Part shown: in pieces, positions 6,780 to 13,236 of the stretch | Layout of the letters: the number at the start of each line of letters is the position of its first letter | How positions within the stretch are numbered: the first letter of the stretch is position 1 | Source: Bacteroidales bacterium UBA3754 | GTDB taxonomy: Bacteria > Bacteroidota > Bacteroidia > Bacteroidales > UBA1715 | Direction of reading: 5' to 3' | DNA length: 39,697 bases | NCBI GenBank assembly: GCA_002371705.1 | Contig: DFGI01000018.1 | Span: 1 to 39,697, forward strand | Position numbers and translations under genes: made by a program | The notes under the pieces: model-generated | What the model was told of the DNA's origin: nothing | Databases searched by the model: none | The model's input: only the letters and a program-made list of their open reading frames with translations

Positions 6780-7119
6780 GCAAAAATTTGCACTTTGCGG
6801 GTGAAATTATTTGATTTTAATATCGGAAAAACAAACTATGTAGGACACGTCCGTGAATTGCGTTTGTATAACAAGGACGCACGCGGTGCGTCCCTACAGA
6901 AACGTATCCCGTTTCCCCTCAAAAACGACTAACGGAAATTCTTGCCGTTTGCCGTTTTCTTGATTTATGCAATTGCAGTGGCAGTATGTGCAAATTTTGC
7001 ACATACTGGAACAACAAAAATTTTAATTGTATAACAATCACATTGTGGCAACCTTACAAAGATTTCTTGCCTCGCTTTGCTCGGCTACGAAATGACGCGA
7101 TTTTTGGAAAGGGAATAAA
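6780..7119. other. Non-coding stretch with two palindromes
   Basis: No convincing gene is seen between ATPase copy 1 and the next gene. The stretch holds the GC-rich palindrome GGACGCAC-GCG-GTGCGTCC (6875-6893, followed by CTAC), related to the one at 3259-3286. It also holds a perfect 27-bp palindrome at 6982-7008 (CAGTATGTGCAAA, one T, TTTGCACATACTG). A segment at about 7065-7097 (TTGCCTCGCTTTGCTCGG) looks like a common extragenic repeat, but I cannot confirm that here. Confidence 0.55.
6982..7008. repeat. Perfect 27-bp palindrome
   Basis: CAGTATGTGCAAA and TTTGCACATACTG are perfect reverse complements separated by a single T. The centre is too tight for an RNA loop of the full length, and the DNA symmetry suits binding of a dimeric protein. 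There is no gene start nearby on either side. Confidence 0.6.
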
Positions 7120-7145
7120 GAAAGGCCACCTTGCGGCAGCCTTTC
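7120..7145 (-). terminator. Terminator of the 7164-8042 lipoprotein gene
   Basis: On the minus strand GAAAGGCTGCC-GCAA-GGTGGCCTTTC forms an 11-bp stem with two G-U wobbles and a GCAA tetraloop, 19 bases after the stop codon, followed by a short T-rich stretch. Confidence 0.65.
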
Positions 7146-7163
7146 ATTTACATTTATTCAGAT

Positions 7164-8042
7164 TTATTTTACATCTTGGACAAGTCGAACAGACATTCCG
7201 AATCCGCGTTCTCCGCCGACGCCGAGGACATACACGCCGTCGGGAGATATTGTGTAGATGTCGTCGCGGCAGAAGAACAGATAGTAGGAGTGGCCATAGT
7301 TAGCTGAACTCGACCAATAGTCACCGGAGAATCCTACATTGTACACGTATGTCCCACTATTGTTGCTGTGGCGGTTGCCGGCAGTAGGAAGAAACACGGC
7401 ACCATGCGATTCCATTATACTCCATTCCTCCAATGTATAATCGTTTGTTTTAAATTTTTCACTTCGAGGTGAAAAACCAATGGAATAGTTCCATTCATCA
7501 GGCAACAATATGAGCCCATTAATGCCATCTACACATCCTTTAGAATACAAATTTTCACAATGCGGACGATCATTTAAAATATAACGCCACTCACTATACG
7601 TAAGTGTTCTCCACAGCCCGGCTTTGTTTCCTCCATTCAAAATCTTGTTATAAACGCCCCAATCATAATCCGTTACTGCTATATCGTTCATACCATCTCC
7701 ATAATCAGTATTTTCTATACTCGTCATATACGGATACTTGCCGTTGTAACCGCTTGTTCCCCAACCGAATAGATCTATCCAACCATCATAGTCCGAGGAA
7801 ATATTTTCATTATTTTCCCCAATCATATCCCATTGATGCTCTGCAAAACGCCACGTTCCTGTACTTGCCTGATATTGCAGATTACCTCGCGAGAAATACA
7901 CTTTTTTACCTCGAGCAACGGTAAATTCACCTTTAACTAAAGTCCCATTCGAAGAAACTCCACTTGAAGTCCCATCGCCACACGCTGTAAATATTGCAAT
8001 CGCACTGCCAAATAGCAAAATTTTTTTAAGAATTTGTTTCAT
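7164..8042 (-). CDS. Lipoprotein with a Bacteroidales Trp-rich secreted domain
   Basis: The 292-residue protein starts with a lipoprotein signal (MKQILKKILLFGSAIAIFTAC, lipidated Cys about residue 21). The mature part is rich in Trp, Tyr and Gly with the stretches KKVYFSRGNLQYQASTGTW, DLFGWGTSGY and FLPTAGNRHSNNSG, ending GMSVRLVQD. This pattern recurs in many secreted Bacteroidales proteins and resembles the FISUMP/formylglycine-like fold (Trp-Ser-Ser-Ser near 'GDYWSSSANYGHSYYLFF', Arg-Leu-Val at the end). It is probably anchored at the cell surface or in the periplasm. No catalytic site can be assigned. It starts 17 bases after the stop of the 4-TM membrane protein gene, so the two probably form one transcript that ends at the terminator at 7120-7145. 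Confidence 0.75.
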   Translation of the reverse strand: MKQILKKILLFGSAIAIFTACGDGTSSGVSSNGTLVKGEFTVARGKKVYFSRGNLQYQASTGTWRFAEHQWDMIGENNENISSDYDGWIDLFGWGTSGYNGKYPYMTSIENTDYGDGMNDIAVTDYDWGVYNKILNGGNKAGLWRTLTYSEWRYILNDRPHCENLYSKGCVDGINGLILLPDEWNYSIGFSPRSEKFKTNDYTLEEWSIMESHGAVFLPTAGNRHSNNSGTYVYNVGFSGDYWSSSANYGHSYYLFFCRDDIYTISPDGVYVLGVGGERGFGMSVRLVQDVK

Positions 8043-8059
8043 ATCATTAATTTTTTGAA

Positions 8060-8731
8060 TTATTTGTTTTCATCACTTTTTGTTTCAGTATTTTCTTCTT
8101 GTTGTGATTTTTTTCGTTTAGTGTTTTCATAATCAGTAAGGTATTCATAATCACTGAAAACCAAGTAGTACACTTTCCTTATATAATTATTCATACCTAT
8201 ATACGCAACGAATATGGAAATCAGCAGAAGCATTTCGATTATCAAAAGTTTGCAAGGACAGCAGCAACAACAGTACAATAGAGGAATTAAAACTATACTT
8301 ACACCTGATGCTACTATCCAATTTTGAAAAAAAGCAATGTGGGATTCCAATATTGGAATATGCTTATTGTAGGTGTTCTTGGCAACATAATAGTATCGCT
8401 TAAAATATTCTGGGGTATCTAATTCTGTAATAGTTTTATCATCATGTAGTGAATCTTTTCCTTTTTTGTATTTACGATATTCAGTGTTAATATCTTCAAT
8501 ATCATTCCTTTTTTCTTTCCATATTACGGAAGCAATTAACTTGCAAACAAAGCCGAGTAATAGCACAATACCAAATAGTGAAACTTCCACAATCCAGTTT
8601 ATGTCAGCTCCAGTTGGTAAAATTTTACAACAAAAACAACTGTTGGCAAACAGGCACACGGTAAGTATCAACGCCCCTGGCACAACCAATGATACTAAAT
8701 CGTAAAAAGTTCCCTTTTCAAAGAATTTCAT
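8060..8731 (-). CDS. Four-TM membrane protein of unknown function
   Basis: The 223-residue protein has about four hydrophobic helices (about 10-32, 46-68, 135-155 and 160-182), in two pairs separated by a charged cytoplasmic-type segment (IWKEKRNDIEDINTEYRKYKKGKDSL). The tail is strongly hydrophilic (RKKSQQEENTETKSDENK). There is an unusual run of five Cys (CCCCCPCK) at the end of the third helix and further Cys in the first loop (CFCC). I recognise no family. The start is supported by a TATCTTTG box 21 bases upstream with TTG near -33. It is followed by the lipoprotein gene in the same direction. Confidence 0.7.
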   Translation of the reverse strand: MKFFEKGTFYDLVSLVVPGALILTVCLFANSCFCCKILPTGADINWIVEVSLFGIVLLLGFVCKLIASVIWKEKRNDIEDINTEYRKYKKGKDSLHDDKTITELDTPEYFKRYYYVAKNTYNKHIPILESHIAFFQNWIVASGVSIVLIPLLYCCCCCPCKLLIIEMLLLISIFVAYIGMNNYIRKVYYLVFSDYEYLTDYENTKRKKSQQEENTETKSDENK

Positions 8732-8751
8732 TTTTCAAATTTTAAGATTTC

Positions 8752-8784
8752 CAAAGATAAATCTTAGGTTATTTCATTTTTCAA
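8752..8784 (-). promoter_or_regulatory. Promoter of the 4-TM protein/lipoprotein pair
   Basis: TATCTTTG (8759-8752 on the minus strand) matches TAnnTTTG. A TTG at 8784-8782 lies 22 bases upstream, slightly longer than the usual spacing. Confidence 0.55.
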
Positions 8785-8817
8785 AAAGCTCTATCCAATT
8801 AAGATACAGAAGTGTAT

Positions 8818-9060
8818 CTATTTTTGATACACATTGTTTTGTTTCAGAGCGGTTTCGTAATGTTTAAAGAAATTGTAGTTAAGGACGACGGATATTCTCA
8901 GCAACAAATCGGTGTGTAGCGATGAACTTCTAAAAATTTTATACAAGTGATTTCGTGTGCAGGGAATTTGTTCGGCAAACCATTTCACCGAACGTCCTTG
9001 TGCCTTCAATTGCATTTGAATTATGCGACCAATATGTATTTCATCGTAAGGTTGTTCCAT
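8818..9060 (-). CDS. Small HTH (XRE-like) DNA-binding protein
   Basis: The 80-residue protein is a compact helix-turn-helix regulator of a type common in Bacteroidales: IHIGRIIQMQLKAQGRSVKWFAEQIPC forms helices 1-2, TRNHLYKIFRSS the recognition region, and LLLRISVVLNYNFFKHY the closing helices. It lacks any effector domain, so it probably binds DNA as a dimer. It stands alone, upstream of the 4-TM protein gene in the same direction, with about 90 bases between. Its target is not known. The divergent sequence upstream (9061 onward) has no clear promoter box. Confidence 0.75.
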   Translation of the reverse strand: MEQPYDEIHIGRIIQMQLKAQGRSVKWFAEQIPCTRNHLYKIFRSSSLHTDLLLRISVVLNYNFFKHYETALKQNNVYQK

Positions 9061-9397
9061 AAAAAAAGCGTTTGCCGTTTCGTTGTTTGATTGCCTATTT
9101 AGGGAAGAAGGGCTCCGCCAAGAACCAATAACGATAAATAAGCACGAAACGACTCACGCCCCAAGCGTGAATCTCTTGCAACCATATTCTATCGTTAATA
9201 AAATTTATTGGCGGATTTTATCTTCCCAAGAATAAGAGCGTAAATTCAATATGTTAATTCAAATCTTTCTGTTTCTTGTTTTACGATTATACTTTGCAAA
9301 TATATAAGAATTTGGGAAGAATGTGAAATAACTATTTTCTCCCCAAAAAGAAGTACAAAGTTTGCAAAAGGATTTCGTCCCTTTTCTTTCGGCGACG
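9061..9397. other. Non-coding stretch with an open but startless frame
   Basis: No gene with a start codon is evident. On the minus strand a frame from about 9235 to the TAG at 9095-9097 stays open without ATG and reads ...INDRIWLQEIHAWGVSRF, then VLIYRYWFLAEPFFPK. Its composition is protein-like but it has no start, so it may be a gene remnant or part of a dispersed repeat. The rest is AT-rich with a CTTTTCTTTCGGCGACGAAA segment (9381-9400) that resembles one arm of the palindrome at 15401 and 23940. Confidence 0.35.
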
Positions 9398-9429
9398 AAA
9401 AAATAGGGCTGCCACATTGTGACAGCCCT
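9398..9429 (-). terminator. Terminator of the rubrerythrin operon
   Basis: Minus strand: AGGGCTGTCA-CAATG-TGGCAGCCCT (10-bp stem with one G-U pair, 5-nt loop) followed by ATTTTTT, 28 bases after the reverse rubrerythrin stop. Confidence 0.85.
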
Positions 9430-9457
9430 ACAATCAAATCCATTATTTAATGTTCGA

Positions 9458-10000
9458 TTATTTTTTGAAATAACGGTTGAACAATCCTTGGAAGCCTTGT
9501 CCGTGGCGGGCTTCGTCTTTTGCCATTTCGTGGACGGTGTCGTGGATGGCGTCAAGGTTTTGTTCTTTTGCATTTTTAGCGATGCGCATTTTATCTTCGC
9601 AAGCGCCTGCTTCCGCCATCATACGTTTTTCAAGGTTTGTTTTGGTGTCCCACACGATTTCGCCGAGCAACTCCGCAAATTTAGCCGCATGTTCAGCTTC
9701 CTCGAACGCGTATCGTTTGAAAGCTTCGGCGATTTCAGGATACCCTTCGCGGTCGGCTTGGCGGCTCATTGCGAGATACATACCCACTTCGGAACATTCG
9801 CCCATAAAATGCGCGTTCAGGTCTTTTTTCATTTCTTCGGAACAATTTTTAGCGATGCCAACCACGTGCTCGGTCACGAAGTTCAGCGTGTCGGCGGCTA
9901 TTTTCCATGTCACTATTTGCTTGCATTGCGGACAGCGTTCTGGAGCTTCGTCGCCTTCGTGGACATATCCACATACGGGACAGATGAATTTTTTTGCCAT
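9458..10000 (-). CDS. Reverse rubrerythrin
   Basis: The 180-residue protein has an N-terminal rubredoxin-like Fe(Cys)4 site (CPVCGY at 7-12 and CPQCKQ at 23-28), followed by a ferritin-like di-iron domain (HFMGECSEVGMYLAMSRQAD, FEEAEHAAKFAELL, and later DEARHGQGFQGLF). This is the domain order of reverse rubrerythrins, the opposite of classical rubrerythrin. These enzymes reduce hydrogen peroxide and sometimes O2 in the cytoplasm of anaerobes, using NADH through rubredoxin-type electron carriers. It follows the classical rubrerythrin gene by 25 bases, so both are made from one transcript. This indicates an obligate anaerobe that meets oxygen. Confidence 0.9.
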   Translation of the reverse strand: MAKKFICPVCGYVHEGDEAPERCPQCKQIVTWKIAADTLNFVTEHVVGIAKNCSEEMKKDLNAHFMGECSEVGMYLAMSRQADREGYPEIAEAFKRYAFEEAEHAAKFAELLGEIVWDTKTNLEKRMMAEAGACEDKMRIAKNAKEQNLDAIHDTVHEMAKDEARHGQGFQGLFNRYFKK

Positions 10001-10025
10001 AATTTTTAAGTTTTATTTGTTGTTA

Positions 10026-10565
10026 CTAATAATTTTCAGCTTTTACTTGGAAATAAGCCTGCGGATGGTTGCAAACAGGGCAAACTTCAGGCGCATTCTT
10101 GCCGATGACAATGTGGCCGCAGTTCGAGCACTGCCAAATCATATCTTTGTCTTTCGAGAACACAAGGCCGCCTTTGATGTTAGCCAACAATTTTTTGTAG
10201 CGTTCTTCGTGTTCCTTTTCGATTTTTGCCACGCCTTCAAACAAGTCGGCGATGTCGTTGAATCCTTCTTCACGGGCTTCTTTTGCGAATGTGGCGTACA
10301 TGTCGGTCCATTCGTAGTTTTCGCCGTCAGCGGCATCTTGCAGGTTAGTTATTGTGTCGGGAACTTTACCGTCGTGGAGCAGTTTGAACCAAATTTTTGC
10401 GTGTTCCTTTTCGTTGTTGGCAGTTTCTTCGAAAATGCTTGCAATTTGCACAAAACCGTCTTTTTTTGCTTTCGACGCATAATATGTGTATTTGTTACGG
10501 GCTTGCGACTCGCCAGCGAAAGCGGTCTGCAAGTTTTTTTCTGTTTTTGAACCTTTTAATTCCAT
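10026..10565 (-). CDS. rbr: Rubrerythrin
   Basis: The 179-residue protein is a classical rubrerythrin: a four-helix di-iron domain (LQTAFAGESQARNKYTYYA, ETANNEKEHAKIWFKLL, FEGVAKIEKEHEERY with the E-x2-H type ligands) and a C-terminal rubredoxin domain (CSNCGH and CPVCNH). It reduces hydrogen peroxide to water in the cytoplasm. Length is normal for the family. It is the first gene of a two-gene unit with reverse rubrerythrin. The intergenic region to the divergent SPFH gene (10566-10704) is expected to hold its promoter, but only a poor -7 match (GAAATTTG) is seen. Confidence 0.95.
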   Translation of the reverse strand: MELKGSKTEKNLQTAFAGESQARNKYTYYASKAKKDGFVQIASIFEETANNEKEHAKIWFKLLHDGKVPDTITNLQDAADGENYEWTDMYATFAKEAREEGFNDIADLFEGVAKIEKEHEERYKKLLANIKGGLVFSKDKDMIWQCSNCGHIVIGKNAPEVCPVCNHPQAYFQVKAENY

Positions 10566-10674
10566 ACGTTTTTGTTTTAAATGATTTAATTTCTGAGTTT
10601 ACAAATTTCGTAAATTCTTGGAGAAATAAAACCTATGATTGCAGAAAAAAGACCAACTTGATTTATATTTTTTC

Positions 10675-10682
10675 TATCTTTG
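10675..10682 (+). promoter_or_regulatory. -7 box of the SPFH protein gene
   Basis: TATCTTTG is an exact TAnnTTTG match 22 bases upstream of the ATG at 10705. The only TTG nearby (10658-10660) is closer than usual. Confidence 0.55.
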
Positions 10683-10704
10683 TGACAAATAAAAACAAAA
10701 GTAT

Positions 10705-11523
10705 ATGAAAGGTAAATATCAAAAACTTATTATTATCGGCATTGCTGCCGTTTTTTTCTTGATTGTTTTCGGAAATAGTATGTTCATTAAGTTGGAGGCT
10801 ACGGAACGTGGTGTGATTTTCCGTCAGTTTACTACAGGTTTGGATAAGGAAAATGTGTATGAACCTGGTTTCCATGTGATTGCGCCATGGAACGATATGT
10901 ATGTGTTCAACGTGGCTGAACAAAAAGTGGAAGAAACAATGGATGTGTTGGATAAAAACGGACTTTCCATCAATATAGAAATCACCGTTCGTTTCTTCCC
11001 AATCTACAATCGTGTGGGATATTTGTACGAACAATTCCGTACCGATTATGCGAATTTGCTGGTGATTCCTGAAGTCCGTTCTTCGGTTCGACAAGTTGCT
11101 GGTCGTTATTCGGCTGAGGAAATTTATTCAACGAAACGTTCCGAAGTTGAGCAGACGATTATTGACGAAGCCGGCAAGAAACTTCGTGACAACCACATAG
11201 AAATGAAGGCGTTGCTGATTCGTTCCATCAACCTTCCACAGGACATCCGCCAAGCAATTGAAAGCAAGTTGAAACAAGAACAGGAAGCACTTGCGTACCA
11301 ATTCCGTTTGGAAAAAGAAAAATCGGAGGCTGAACGTAAGAAAATCGCCGCTGAAGGTGAGGCTCGCGCCAACAATATCATCAACAACAGTTTGACACCA
11401 AACTTGTTGAAGATGCGTGGTATTGAAGCCACATTGGAATTGAGCAAATCGCAAAACTCAAAAACTGTGATTGTGGGCAATTCCGGAAGCAACGGACTTC
11501 CACTGATTCTTGGAGATAAATAA
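10705..11523 (+). CDS. Prohibitin/SPFH (band 7) membrane protein
   Basis: The 272-residue protein has one N-terminal membrane anchor (about 8-26, LIIIGIAAVFFLIVFGNSM), then an SPFH domain (TERGVIFRQFTTGL, EPGFHVIAPWNDMYVFNV, NIEITVRFFPIYNRVGYLYEQF), then a long charged coiled coil (about 185-235, KLKQEQEALAYQFRLEKEKSEAERKKIAAEGEA). This is the prohibitin-like arrangement; such proteins form ring or cage oligomers at the membrane and often modulate membrane proteases or lipid domains. It is divergent from the rubrerythrin operon and ends in its own terminator. No NfeD partner is adjacent. Confidence 0.9.
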   Translation: MKGKYQKLIIIGIAAVFFLIVFGNSMFIKLEATERGVIFRQFTTGLDKENVYEPGFHVIAPWNDMYVFNVAEQKVEETMDVLDKNGLSINIEITVRFFPIYNRVGYLYEQFRTDYANLLVIPEVRSSVRQVAGRYSAEEIYSTKRSEVEQTIIDEAGKKLRDNHIEMKALLIRSINLPQDIRQAIESKLKQEQEALAYQFRLEKEKSEAERKKIAAEGEARANNIINNSLTPNLLKMRGIEATLELSKSQNSKTVIVGNSGSNGLPLILGDK

Positions 11524-11549
11524 ACGTTATGCCGTTTATATGTGTACAA

Positions 11550-11583
11550 CAAAGGCTGGTTGAAATGTTTCGACCAGCCTTTG
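11550..11583. terminator. Bidirectional terminator between convergent genes
   Basis: CAAAGGCTGG and CCAGCCTTTG form a 10-bp stem, extended inward by GAAA/TTTC. It sits between the SPFH gene stop (11523) and the stop of the leftward lipoprotein gene (11586), so it can serve both. Confidence 0.8.
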
Positions 11584-11585
11584 TA

Positions 11586-12431
11586 TTACTTAACTCTAAA
11601 CAATAGTATTTCTTTGTACATTGGAGGATAAACGGCAGCGTCTGATTTGTAAAATCGTTTTATTGTTATGCAATCGTTGTTGTGGACAATAATCGGACAA
11701 ATTGATTTTTCATGCTCTACCAATCTTTCTATTTGTAACGTATCTTTAGTTAGGAGTCCATATATACTTTTATTTACGATATTCCCTGACTGATAGTACA
11801 GTGTGTCATTGTCAGAAAAGGTTAGTTGCGAAACTTCTTTTCCATACATAATTTCACGCCAATCGCCATACAAAGATAGTGGTTGCTGTATAGTAATTTT
11901 TTTGTTTTTAGTAAATATCAAAACACCATTAGACATAAGGAATAATGTGTCGTTAGTCACAAAAACTTTATTTGTGTCCTGTAATGAGAGAAAAATCTTT
12001 GAATTTAAATTTGAATCGAACACGTATGTTGGTTCAATATTAGAAAATATAATCTCACCATCAACAAAAACATACTGATTATAAATATCTTCATTTGTTG
12101 GGGTATTATATTGTTCATCATTCGGTCGATAATCTATACCACCAATCATACTGCCTGAAACATGGTTGTTTTCCAGAAATTTTAGAGTCATTTCTGGAAT
12201 ATTTTCAGCTGTTATGATTTCACAATTTGCAGTGTCAACAAATGCGTCAAAAATCCATTCTGTCAATATTTCATTTAGATGCGCATTCCCCCATTGAATG
12301 GTATCAAAGCTAATGGCATTGTAAAAACACACACAACTTGTTTTTTCGTCGCCATTATGTTTGTTTGTGTCATCTTTTTTACAAGAGCAAAATGCAATGC
12401 AGACAAGGTAAACTAAAAATATTTTTTTCAT
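11586..12431 (-). CDS. Lipoprotein of unknown function
   Basis: The 281-residue protein begins with a Bacteroidota lipoprotein signal (MKKIFLVYLVCIAFCSCKK; the lipidated Cys is probably the one followed by KKDD). The start at 12431 is preferred because the longer frame (from 12485) would put 18 residues before this signal. The mature part is rich in beta-strand-forming residues (LYGDWREIMYGKEVSQLTFSDNDTLYYQSGNIV looks like a lipocalin or META-like strand pattern), but I cannot name a family. It is isolated: convergent with the SPFH gene and divergent from the MntA-like gene. Confidence 0.7.
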   Translation of the reverse strand: MKKIFLVYLVCIAFCSCKKDDTNKHNGDEKTSCVCFYNAISFDTIQWGNAHLNEILTEWIFDAFVDTANCEIITAENIPEMTLKFLENNHVSGSMIGGIDYRPNDEQYNTPTNEDIYNQYVFVDGEIIFSNIEPTYVFDSNLNSKIFLSLQDTNKVFVTNDTLFLMSNGVLIFTKNKKITIQQPLSLYGDWREIMYGKEVSQLTFSDNDTLYYQSGNIVNKSIYGLLTKDTLQIERLVEHEKSICPIIVHNNDCITIKRFYKSDAAVYPPMYKEILLFRVK

Positions 12432-12533
12432 ATCAATAATATTCTGTAATATTCTGTTTTCAGATAAGCGAAGTCCGTTAAACAAAATCCGAAATAAAGA
12501 TGTTTCAAATGTATGAATTAGTTTCCTATTTTG

Positions 12534-12541
12534 TATATTTG
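12534..12541 (+). promoter_or_regulatory. -7 box of the mntA-hepT-like pair
   Basis: TATATTTG is an exact TAnnTTTG match, 28 bases before the ATG at 12570. It lies downstream of the alternative ATG at 12531, which excludes that start. Confidence 0.65.
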
Positions 12542-12569
12542 CGAAAGGAAATTGAGGAAGTTTGTTTTT

Positions 12570-12878
12570 ATGATAAATAAATCGATCAAAGAGTTATTGC
12601 CTAAAATTCAAGCATATTTGGTGACAAAGCCTGTTACCAAAGCATGGTTGTTTGGTTCCTGTTCTCGAGGAGAAGAAACTCCCGATAGTGATATTGATTT
12701 ATTGGTTTCCTATGATAAGAATGCTCATGTAGGTCTTTTTACAATTGCAGGAATGTATGTGGACTTGAAAAAAATGCTGAATCGTGAGATTGACCTTGTA
12801 GAAGATGGAACACTATTGCCATTCGCAGTTGAAAGTGCCGAACGGGATAAAATATTAATTTATGAGAGAGCCGATTAG
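12570..12878 (+). CDS. mntA: MntA-like nucleotidyltransferase antitoxin
   Basis: The 102-residue protein is a minimal nucleotidyltransferase (MNT) with the signature G-S-x10-D-x-D in FGSCSRGEETPDSDIDLLV. In the characterised MntA/HepT systems the MNT protein is the antitoxin: it AMPylates a Tyr of the HEPN toxin and silences its RNase activity. The start at 12570 is used because the promoter box lies at 12534-12541. The gene overlaps the next one by 17 bases, the tight coupling expected of a toxin-antitoxin pair. The antitoxin role is inferred from the family and context. Confidence 0.88.
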   Translation: MINKSIKELLPKIQAYLVTKPVTKAWLFGSCSRGEETPDSDIDLLVSYDKNAHVGLFTIAGMYVDLKKMLNREIDLVEDGTLLPFAVESAERDKILIYERAD

Positions 12879-13212
12879 AGATTCCGAACGATTGCATCAT
12901 ATTCTCAATGCATGCAATCTTTTAATCAACCGCCAAGCGCAGGACTCAATTCAAGATTTGAAAAACGATCCTATTAAGTTTTACGGATATGTGAAATTGA
13001 TTGAAATTATAGGTGAAGCCACATACAAGATAACAAAAGATTTAAAGAACTCTCATGCTGAGATTCCATGGAGTGTTATGGAATCAATGCGACATGTCTT
13101 GGTTCACGATTATTATAGAATAAGTCATGAAAAACTTTGGAATACTATTGTGTATGATATTCCAGCACTGAAATCGATGGTCGAAAAGGTTATTAGTGAA
13201 TTGCAGAAATAA
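12862..13212 (+). CDS. hepT: HepT-like HEPN (DUF86) toxin
   Basis: The 116-residue all-helical protein has the HEPN R-x4-H-x-Y catalytic motif in MRHVLVHDYYRIS (about residues 75-87), typical of HepT/DUF86 RNases. It also has the N-terminal DSERLHHILNACNLL helix and the conserved EIIGEATYKI segment. In known systems HepT cleaves RNA or tRNA, and the motif Tyr is modified by MntA. It overlaps mntA by 17 bases and is followed 24 bases later by an unrelated secreted protein gene. The motif is complete, so the toxin should be active. Confidence 0.88.
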   Translation: MREPIRDSERLHHILNACNLLINRQAQDSIQDLKNDPIKFYGYVKLIEIIGEATYKITKDLKNSHAEIPWSVMESMRHVLVHDYYRISHEKLWNTIVYDIPALKSMVEKVISELQK

Positions 13213-13236
13213 TATTTTTAACAAATCGAAAATGAT

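Noticed and set aside
6875..6898. Palindrome as terminator of ATPase copy 1
   Set aside because: No T-tract follows; a proper terminator is already present at 6753-6779.
7011..7163. tRNA or small RNA gene in the gap before the lipoprotein gene
   Set aside because: No cloverleaf, T-loop (GGTTCGA) or CCA end could be found.
7604..7924. Plus-strand frame opposite the Trp-rich lipoprotein gene
   Set aside because: Antisense shadow; no promoter, no recognisable protein pattern.
9477..10550. Long plus-strand frame opposite the two rubrerythrin genes
   Set aside because: It is the antisense shadow of two clear rubrerythrin genes, rich in Phe, Ser and Cys without motifs.
12531..12569. Longer start of the mntA-like gene
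   Set aside because: The ATG at 12531 lies upstream of and within the TATATTTG promoter box, so it is not transcribed.
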